IMG/VR virus record: IMGVR_UViG_3300027797_000090
Location: 1-30,764 of that record
Reading direction: 5' to 3' (one strand)
From: a virus
Length of the DNA: 30,764 bases
Shown: piece after piece, positions 23,116 to 28,568 of the stretch
Numbering within the stretch: position 1 is the first letter of the stretch
Layout of the letters: every line of letters starts with the position of its first letter
Notes under the pieces: model-generated
What the model was told of the DNA's origin: nothing
What the model saw: the letters and a program-made list of their open reading frames with translations, nothing else
Databases searched by the model: none
Made by a program: the position numbers and the translations under genes

Positions 23116-23524
23116 CTTCACAAAGCCCGATGGCTGGAGGGTTAAAGGCCGGGATCAGGGAGGACGTGACTACTCCGACTCGGGTCCGCGCTGGAAGCAG
23201 TGGAAGGACTCCCCCTACGAGGTGAGTAGTACGGGCCAGGTGCGCCGTAAGGGCGACACCGAGAACCGCAAGCCTCGCGATGATGATCGTAAGCACCAGA
23301 GAATGAACCTGACCTGGGATGGCAAACGCGAAGAACCGCCTCTCCACCAGATGGTGATGGAATTATTCGGCCCTCCAAAGCCCCAGGGAGAGCATATCGT
23401 AATCCTCCACAAGGACAACGACGGAACCAACAACTCCATCTCTAATCTGAAGTGGGGTACAAGGTCCCAGAACGTGCAGCAGGCTCACGACGATGGCCTG
23501 ATCAAACCCAAGAAAAACAAGTAG
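23108..23524 (+). CDS. HNH endonuclease with NUMOD4-like DNA-binding motif (putative homing endonuclease)
   Basis: From the ATG at 23108 the product has 138 residues. An N-terminal W..SPYEVSSTGQVRRKG motif matches the NUMOD4 module found in phage homing endonucleases. It is followed by LHQMVMELFGPPKPQGEHIVILHKDNDGTNNSISNLKWGTRSQNVQQA, the HNH core (H..N....N..W.T...N). Such enzymes nick or cut DNA at allelic sites and spread themselves. Insertion between nrdB and nrdA fits their known preference for RNR genes. An in-frame GTG at 23069 would extend the protein by 13 residues but lies inside the upstream gene, so the ATG is preferred. Confidence 0.85.
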   Translation: MNDFTKPDGWRVKGRDQGGRDYSDSGPRWKQWKDSPYEVSSTGQVRRKGDTENRKPRDDDRKHQRMNLTWDGKREEPPLHQMVMELFGPPKPQGEHIVILHKDNDGTNNSISNLKWGTRSQNVQQAHDDGLIKPKKNK

Positions 23525-23559
23525 TTAGTTGGTTGGTATAATAACTGTTACCAACTAAC
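23524..23559 (+). promoter_or_regulatory. Promoter with a -10 box inside a perfect inverted repeat, upstream of nrdA
   Basis: GTTAGTTGGT (23524-23533) and ACCAACTAAC (23550-23559) are exact complements, 10 bp with a 16-nt loop. Within the loop lies TATAAT (23537-23542), preceded by TGG (23534-23536) as an extended -10. The repeat begins on the last base of the HNH stop codon. It could be an operator for a repressor, a weak terminator for the upstream unit or both. A partly repeated TTGGTTGG allows a shifted pairing. Confidence 0.6.
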
Positions 23560-23578
23560 CAAGCTACACAGTCATTTT

Positions 23579-23587
23579 TGATATAAT
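23579..23587 (+). promoter_or_regulatory. Second extended -10 promoter upstream of nrdA
   Basis: TTTTTGATATAATAGA contains TGA plus TATAAT (TATAAT at 23582-23587), 23 nt before the nrdA ATG, so transcription would give a leader of ~16 nt that retains an AGGA ribosome-binding site. It lies 45 bp downstream of the first nrdA promoter, giving a tandem arrangement. Confidence 0.55.
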
Positions 23588-23609
23588 AGATTACTAGGAA
23601 TCCGCTACT

Positions 23610-25523
23610 ATGTCCGAGCTACAAGTCCCTGAGTGGATGTCCAAGGAAGCCATCAAAACCCTCTCGAAAGGCTACCTGTATCAGGGAGAGACTCCCAGAG
23701 GAATGTACGAGAGAGTGGCCAATCAAGCGGCCAAACTTCTCAACTATCCCGAGCTCTCGCCGGATATCTTCGAGATGCTGTGGAGAGGGTTCCTAGGACT
23801 CGCCACTCCCGTGGCCAGTAACTTCGGCACGTCACGTGGCCTTCCGATCTCGTGCTACTCAAACCATATCTCGGATTCCGTACCCTCCATCTACTCCCAC
23901 CTGAAGGAGTCCGCCGCTCTCTCGCAGTACGGCGGAGGTGTTGGCACCTACTTCGGGGACATTCGCCCCGCCGGTGCTCCCATCTCGTCTGGTGGTAAGA
24001 GCACCGGGGTGGTGCCTTGGATGAGGCAGTTTGACCAGTGCGCCTCCGTAGTCTCCCAGGGTGGTGTGAGACGCGGCAGTTTTGCCCTGTACATCCCAAT
24101 CGACCACCCAGATCTTCTGGAGATCCTACGCTCCAAGGACCACTCACAGGGCGATCCCAGAGGCTTCATCGACAGCAATATCGCCGTTACGGTGGCTGAT
24201 GAGTGGGTGGAGAGTATGCTCGCCGGTGACCTGGAGAAGAAAAAGATCTTCGGCGAGGTGCTCAAGATGAGGCTCGTGTCAGGGTCTCCGTACATCATCT
24301 TCATCGACAACGCCAACCGCGCCAATCCGGATTGCTACGTTCAGCGCGGGCTGAGTGTCAAGCTAAGCAATCTCTGCTCCGAGATCTTCCTTCACACCGA
24401 CGAGAACCATACTTTCGTCTGCGTTCTCTCATCTCTCAATCTGTCCCGCTGGGATGAGTGGAAGGACTGGACAGGACCCGCCACGGGCAAATCGGCTCCC
24501 GAGCTGGCCGTGTACCTCCTAGACGCGGTGGTGGAGGAGTTCTGCCACAAGGCCGAGCGTATCACCTCCATGGGAAGAGCGGTGAGATTCGCACGCAAAT
24601 CCAGGGCTCTAGGCCTGGGCACAATGGGCGAGCATGCTCTCTACCAGTCCAAGCACCTCCCGTTCGCCTCGGATGGCGCCAGAGCGCTGAACACCGAGAC
24701 TCACAGATTTATCAAGGAGAAGGCACTAAAGGCCTCCCGTGACATGGCCGCCACCTACGGTGAGCCTGAGTGGTGCCAGGGCACCGGCCTACGCCACACG
24801 CACCTCATGGCCATCGCCCCCACCAAATCCAACTCAGTCATCTGCGGAGCTGGGAGCGAAGGCATCGAGCCCATCGACGCCAACTACTACGTTGCCAAGC
24901 AGGCCAAGGGGACATTTGTTCGCAAGAACAGGTACCTGGTAGAGCATCTCGACCGCATCGGCCGTAATACCGACGAGACGTGGGAGTCGATCCTCGAGTT
25001 CAGGGGATCGGTACAGCATCTCGACTTTCTCGACGACTACTCCAAGGAGGTGTTCAAGACGGCCCGGGAGATTGACCAGTTCGAGATCATCCGCCAGGCA
25101 TCGGACCGCCAGAAGTTTGTCTGCCAGGGCCAGTCAATCAACCTCTTTCCAGATCCTGAAAGCACACCGGAGTACCTGTTCAAGCTTCACTTAAGCGCTT
25201 GGAAAGCGGGCCTGAAGTCCCTCTACTATCTCAAGAGCCAGTCCCTCCTCGTCAAGAAGAAAAAGCCAGGGCAGCAGAAAGTGGCCAAAATCGTCACTAA
25301 GACGGACTGCCCCTACTGCTCCATGGCCAAGTCGTTGCTTCGCAGCCAGGGTTGGACAATCAACGAGGTGGATAGGGCAGACGTTCCCGACTCCGAGTGG
25401 GAGTGGAAGACAGTGCCCCAGATCTGGCTTAATGACCGCTATGTCGGGGGGTATAAGCACCTCTCCGAAATGCTTGGGAGTGGTGAGAAAACTTACGGGG
25501 AATGCGCGGCCTGCGAAGGTTGA
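23610..25523 (+). CDS. nrdA: Class I ribonucleotide reductase alpha subunit with inserted glutaredoxin domain
   Basis: This is the catalytic subunit that reduces NDPs. Active-site residues are visible: Cys82 (ISCY), Asn254, Cys256 and Glu258 (SNLCSEI), Cys271 (CVLSSLNL) and the radical-transfer pair Tyr539-Tyr540 (KSLYYL). There is no N-terminal ATP cone, so dATP-type activity control is probably absent. After residue ~545 a Lys-rich linker leads to a complete glutaredoxin domain (~557-622): CPYC at 567-570, TVPQIW at 601-606 with the cis-Pro, and GGY at 613-615. The protein then ends in ECAACEG, with Cys632 and Cys635 as the swinging redox tail of NrdA. The glutaredoxin thus lies between barrel and tail and could re-reduce the tail within the same chain. 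Two tandem promoters precede the gene. It is shorter than E. coli NrdA (761) despite the added domain. Confidence 0.95.
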   Translation: MSELQVPEWMSKEAIKTLSKGYLYQGETPRGMYERVANQAAKLLNYPELSPDIFEMLWRGFLGLATPVASNFGTSRGLPISCYSNHISDSVPSIYSHLKESAALSQYGGGVGTYFGDIRPAGAPISSGGKSTGVVPWMRQFDQCASVVSQGGVRRGSFALYIPIDHPDLLEILRSKDHSQGDPRGFIDSNIAVTVADEWVESMLAGDLEKKKIFGEVLKMRLVSGSPYIIFIDNANRANPDCYVQRGLSVKLSNLCSEIFLHTDENHTFVCVLSSLNLSRWDEWKDWTGPATGKSAPELAVYLLDAVVEEFCHKAERITSMGRAVRFARKSRALGLGTMGEHALYQSKHLPFASDGARALNTETHRFIKEKALKASRDMAATYGEPEWCQGTGLRHTHLMAIAPTKSNSVICGAGSEGIEPIDANYYVAKQAKGTFVRKNRYLVEHLDRIGRNTDETWESILEFRGSVQHLDFLDDYSKEVFKTAREIDQFEIIRQASDRQKFVCQGQSINLFPDPESTPEYLFKLHLSAWKAGLKSLYYLKSQSLLVKKKKPGQQKVAKIVTKTDCPYCSMAKSLLRSQGWTINEVDRADVPDSEWEWKTVPQIWLNDRYVGGYKHLSEMLGSGEKTYGECAACEG

Positions 25524-25549
25524 CATACAGCGCTTATCCATGATAGAAT
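25520..25549 (+). promoter_or_regulatory. Sigma-70 type promoter for the dUTPase-like gene
   Basis: TTGACA (25520-25525) and TAGAAT (25544-25549) are separated by 18 bp, and TGA precedes the -10 as an extension. This is the only promoter in the window with a perfect -35. It begins inside the nrdA stop codon and lies 29 nt before the next ATG. Confidence 0.7.
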
Positions 25550-25578
25550 AGATTCAAACTTTACTTAACAAGAGCCCC

Positions 25579-26085
25579 ATGACCACCTCCTTCGACTACG
25601 TGCAGTTTGTCAATGCCGGGTTTGACGCTCAACAAAAGTACTCCTCTAAAGTCAACGAGTTGGGTCCTAATGACCTGCTTGCAATCGACAAGATGGCGGA
25701 GCTTGGTCTCGCTAGTCACGCCGATGGCCTCTCTTTCCGTTACCAGAAGATGATCGAGATGTTCGGTCACATGACCGAGGAGATGATCGAGGCTCGGGTG
25801 TATGTTCCGCGACGGAGCTGGAAGAATCGAGAGCGTAGCTTTATGGACGATTCCGATCTTCGTAAGGAGTTCATCGCTGAGATGTACGATATCCTCCTTT
25901 TCCACCGGGCCATCCTCGCATACGGAGGAGTGACCGGTGAGGAGTTCGCTAAAATCGCCGCAGAAAAGCAGGCTTATAATCAGGTCCGTCCAGACCACAA
26001 CGTCAATGGCACTGCCGTGGTCGCCGCCTCTCCCTCCGAGGAACTCTCCGGCCAGTGCGAGTCGGCCTCATTCAGTGATGGCTAA
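25579..26085 (+). CDS. Dimeric dUTPase/MazG-like all-alpha nucleotide pyrophosphohydrolase
   Basis: This 168-residue all-helical protein has two acidic metal-binding helices typical of the superfamily: TEEMIEA (Glu67, Glu68, Glu71) and KEFIAEMYDILLF (Glu97, Glu101, Asp104). They are joined by a segment with SWKN, like the WK of dimeric dUTPases. They are followed by GGVTGEEFAKIAAEKQAYNQVRPDH, which supplies the Lys130, Asn134 and Arg137 used for phosphate contact. The family hydrolyses dUTP, dCTP or other NTPs to monophosphate and pyrophosphate. Downstream of RNR it would keep dUTP low and feed thymidylate synthesis. The exact substrate cannot be read from sequence. The C-terminal ~25 residues are Ala/Ser-rich and probably disordered. 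Confidence 0.7.
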   Translation: MTTSFDYVQFVNAGFDAQQKYSSKVNELGPNDLLAIDKMAELGLASHADGLSFRYQKMIEMFGHMTEEMIEARVYVPRRSWKNRERSFMDDSDLRKEFIAEMYDILLFHRAILAYGGVTGEEFAKIAAEKQAYNQVRPDHNVNGTAVVAASPSEELSGQCESASFSDG

Positions 26086-26263
26086 AGCCCCTAAACAGCG
26101 ACTCGTCTATAGTATAGACGAGGAAAGCAGATGCGAAAACTGCACCGGACGAGGCTTTCTAATCGTCCAGCACACGTCCCCAGACGGGTACGTAGAACCT
26201 AACGAAGTACAGGAATGTGGTATCTGCGATGGCACAGGCAAACGCAACCCGGATAAAAGTTAA
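26078..26263 (+). CDS. Small zinc-finger protein with DnaJ-type CxxCxGxG motifs (61 residues)
   Basis: The product reads MAKAPKQRLVYSIDEESR, followed by CENCTGRGF and, 27 residues later, CGICDGTGK. Two CxxCxGxG-type knuckles make one four-cysteine zinc site, like half of the DnaJ cysteine-rich region. No J domain is present. Stand-alone copies occur in phages and may act as small chaperone-like or nucleic-acid-binding proteins. It overlaps the dUTPase-like gene by 8 nt at its start and the following HNH gene by 35 nt, so it belongs to the same transcript. Confidence 0.65.
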   Translation: MAKAPKQRLVYSIDEESRCENCTGRGFLIVQHTSPDGYVEPNEVQECGICDGTGKRNPDKS

Positions 26264-26714
26264 CGCCCAAGTACTGGTGCTTAACGCATCGTACGAGCCG
26301 ATTCACATCACGTCGTGGAAGAGGGCTATCGTCCTCCTGCTCAAGGAGAAAGCGGCGATCATCTCCGAAAAAGTTATAAGGCTCGTGGAGTTTGTGAGGT
26401 TGCCCCTCTCCAAAATGCGCATCTCGAAGCCGTCGAGGGCGATGATATATGCGAGGGATCAGAGCAAGTGCCAGTACTGCGGTTCGACGAGGAAACTTAC
26501 CATCGACCACGTTATTCCTAGAAGCAGAGGTGGTCTTGATACCTGGGACAACATGGTGATCGCCTGTAGCAAGTGCAACACCTTTAAGGGCGATAAACTT
26601 CTGGAGAGCACGGGCATGAGGCTTCTTCGCAAGCCTGGTGCCCCCGCCAACAAGATCCTGTTCGCTGTTACGCAGGCCCAAGATCCTGAGTGGCAGCAAT
26701 ACAACTACTGCTAA
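26229..26714 (+). CDS. HNH endonuclease of a cyanobacterial type
   Basis: The N-terminal VLVLNASYEPIHITSWKRAIVLLLKEKAAI and the C-terminal CQYCG...LTIDHVIPRSRGGLDTWDNMVIACSKCNTFKG define a zinc-bound HNH nuclease (two CxxC pairs, DH, N). This full-length two-part architecture is common among cyanobacterial chromosomal HNH proteins, so host origin is plausible (inference). The ATG at 26229 is preferred to the in-frame GTG at 26217. Either start lies within the zinc-finger gene. A free-standing nuclease of this kind may be a selfish element or help in DNA processing; no intron or intein is visible around it. Confidence 0.85.
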   Translation: MAQANATRIKVNAQVLVLNASYEPIHITSWKRAIVLLLKEKAAIISEKVIRLVEFVRLPLSKMRISKPSRAMIYARDQSKCQYCGSTRKLTIDHVIPRSRGGLDTWDNMVIACSKCNTFKGDKLLESTGMRLLRKPGAPANKILFAVTQAQDPEWQQYNYC

Positions 26715-26723
26715 GAACCACTC

Positions 26724-27290
26724 ATGAACTTTTACTTCTCATTCGGAAAGAAAAAGCCATCGGAAAAATCGACGATTATCTCCGCGGCGTTTATCTGGGG
26801 ATTTATAGAGACCGTCATGGATCCGCTGCTGGACTTTATCAACCGCAAGGTGGTCGGTAAGTTCGGTGGAAGGAACCTCAGGCTGGTCTTTGACGAGCTG
26901 GATATCTTCTGGCTGAGAAGTGCTGGGAGTAAGCAGTACTCGGAGTCGGACGCGCGCCTGATCATCTCGATGCTCGTAAAGTCAGTCGAGGACGATAAAC
27001 TCACCCGCAAGGAACTCCTAGCGCTCGTCGACTTCATCCAGAGAAAGTGGGTTCCCACCGCCGCTCTTGAGAAGACTTTTACCCAGACCGACGAGGTCAT
27101 AGAGGCGCGTGTAGAGGCCACTGTGGACCAGGCCATCGAACTCTACGAGAAGGCATACATGGAAAGACCACAGACCCCAGAGGAGTTTGTGGCCAGTACC
27201 GCCGAGATAATCTTCCACGAGCCGGATGGTAGTGAAGCCCAGGAGCTCCTGGGCGGGATGATGCAGATCAGGAATAAGCTGATCTACTAG
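26724..27290 (+). CDS. Hypothetical protein
   Basis: This 188-residue protein is unrecognised. It opens with a basic FGKKKPSEKS stretch followed by STIISAAFIWGFIETVMDPLLDFI (residues ~16-39), amphipathic to hydrophobic and long enough to be a membrane-associated helix. It is interrupted by Glu and Asp and may simply be a helical core. The rest is charged and helical (RKWVPTAALEKTFTQTDEVIEARVEATVDQAIELYEKAYM). It follows the HNH gene by 9 nt and converges on the methyltransferase gene with a 4-nt gap between stops. Confidence 0.6.
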   Translation: MNFYFSFGKKKPSEKSTIISAAFIWGFIETVMDPLLDFINRKVVGKFGGRNLRLVFDELDIFWLRSAGSKQYSESDARLIISMLVKSVEDDKLTRKELLALVDFIQRKWVPTAALEKTFTQTDEVIEARVEATVDQAIELYEKAYMERPQTPEEFVASTAEIIFHEPDGSEAQELLGGMMQIRNKLIY

Positions 27291-27304
27291 GCGCTTAGAG
27301 CGCC
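27290..27304. terminator. Palindrome between convergent genes, possible bidirectional terminator
   Basis: GGCGCT-TAG-AGCGCC forms a perfect 6-bp G/C-rich stem with a 3-nt loop and covers both stop codons (TAG at 27288-27290 on plus, TAA at 27295-27297 on minus). Neither side has a T tract, so it is not a standard intrinsic terminator. It may pause RNA polymerase or protect 3' ends. Confidence 0.35.
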
Positions 27305-28494
27305 CAGATCGGCTCCATGGTGTTCTTGGAGGTGGTGTTGTTCTGGCGTAGGATCGCGCCATTAGGAGCCTCCACCCACTCTCGCTCTCCGTTCAGAGCG
27401 GAGACAATCTCTTCCACCCAGTCCTTCGCCGTGCACGCGGGAACGTTCTGGCAGATTACGTTACTATGCTTGGTGGGGATGGAGACTTTCGCCGCGTAAT
27501 CGCTCGGGAAACCCATCAGCCCCAAGCCCTCGGCCACAGTCAACCAGCGGTCCTCGTAGGGGTGCATGAGATGGGGAAGTGACTTCCACATCAGCGACTG
27601 CGTCCTGAACCAGGCGAGCTTCATGCTCCCGTCCATAATATTCTTACCGGCCTTCTTCTTCTCGAGTGTGTAATTGAGCCAGCGATTGGTGCGCTCGTCC
27701 TTCACCACACGAGCGGCCTCCTCCAGCCAACCCGACTCGTAGATAACGTTCCAGGTCGATGTCATACGCGTGGCCGCTACTTTGGACAGGATGTCCTGCT
27801 TGGTGCAGCCACCGTACTTGTTCTCGATGAACTGCCACAGCGGATCGGAACTAGGCGTTCCCTTCGTGCTCACGAGCTCCGACGAAGCGAACTGACCCTC
27901 CTTCAGGAACTTGTGGAAGGGCTTGAAGTCCCGCTTGATAGGGGCTAGTAGAGGGACCTTACTGCCCTGCCACAGAAAGAAGAATGAGCGGGTCCGTTCC
28001 TGCGGCACACTATGATTAATCGAGGTGGTCTTAATCAGACTCATCGAGTAGCCGTGGGACCGCGCCAGGGAGTTGATCCGCTCGGCAAACTCCTCTCCCA
28101 TCTTGGAGTAGAGTGCCGGAGCGTTCTCCACCATCATGGCCTTAGGCTTGATCTTCGTCATGGCGAACTCCGCGCCGTTGTACATGTGCATGTTGCTGGG
28201 CGCCGAGCAACCACGTGGGTTGTTCGCCTTGTCACCGGAGGTGGTGTTGGCCATGGAGAGGCCGGCGCATGGCGGCAGGCACGTTACGATGTCTACGTAC
28301 TTGGTGGGGTAGTTGCCCTCGTCTAGATTGTGGAAGGGGGTCTTGTCAAAGTACTTCAGGCAGTACTGGTCGTTGGCGCCAAAACTATCGCTCCACGACG
28401 CTATCCACTCGGGATCGCAGTTCAGGGCCATAGTTGTTCCTACAGCGCTTCCCCCGACTAGAGGGATGATGTGTCCGTGGGAGTAGGTAGTCAT
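27295..28494 (-). CDS. DNA cytosine-5 methyltransferase
   Basis: This 399-residue enzyme transfers a methyl group from SAM to cytosine C5. The motifs appear in family order: a motif I-like GGSAVGTTMAL (residues ~14-24), TCLPPCAGLS with the catalytic Cys76, ENAPAL at 123-128 (motif VI), SVPQERTRSFFF around 162-173 (motif VIII), and a final NVPACTAKDWVEEIVSAL (motif X-like) ahead of a short tail. The target-recognition part (~200-320) is variable and its site cannot be read. No partner restriction enzyme is adjacent, so it is probably an orphan enzyme protecting phage DNA from host restriction. Translation may start at TTG 28512, adding six residues, but the ATG at 28494 fits better. It is the only minus-strand gene in this half of the window. 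Confidence 0.88.
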   Translation of the reverse strand: MTTYSHGHIIPLVGGSAVGTTMALNCDPEWIASWSDSFGANDQYCLKYFDKTPFHNLDEGNYPTKYVDIVTCLPPCAGLSMANTTSGDKANNPRGCSAPSNMHMYNGAEFAMTKIKPKAMMVENAPALYSKMGEEFAERINSLARSHGYSMSLIKTTSINHSVPQERTRSFFFLWQGSKVPLLAPIKRDFKPFHKFLKEGQFASSELVSTKGTPSSDPLWQFIENKYGGCTKQDILSKVAATRMTSTWNVIYESGWLEEAARVVKDERTNRWLNYTLEKKKAGKNIMDGSMKLAWFRTQSLMWKSLPHLMHPYEDRWLTVAEGLGLMGFPSDYAAKVSIPTKHSNVICQNVPACTAKDWVEEIVSALNGEREWVEAPNGAILRQNNTTSKNTMEPIWAL

Positions 28495-28536
28495 AGCAAA
28501 ATTCTTATTCAAAGGACCTTAGACTGAAACTCTTAG

Positions 28537-28568
28537 GTTTAAAGACTACTGATTAGGCGTTAGTACGC
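28537..28568 (+). promoter_or_regulatory. Repeated leader element (GTTTAAAGAC, 22 nt, ATG), copy B
   Basis: GTTTAAAGAC is at 28537-28546, with 22 nt to the ATG at 28569, exactly the spacing seen at 20370-20402. The end of the leader is also alike (a GTTA/GTTTA run, then CGC-ATG). The element lies in the divergent gap between the methyltransferase and the large right-end gene. A minus-strand promoter for the methyltransferase is not evident. Confidence 0.4.

Noticed and set aside
26229-26714. Intein or group I intron linked to the HNH gene
   Set aside because: No flanking split gene, splice junction motifs or intron core is visible; neighbouring genes are intact.
27295-28494. A restriction-modification system around the methyltransferase
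   Set aside because: Neither neighbour looks like a cognate restriction enzyme; the right-hand protein has an HNH-like motif but a different composition and divergent orientation.
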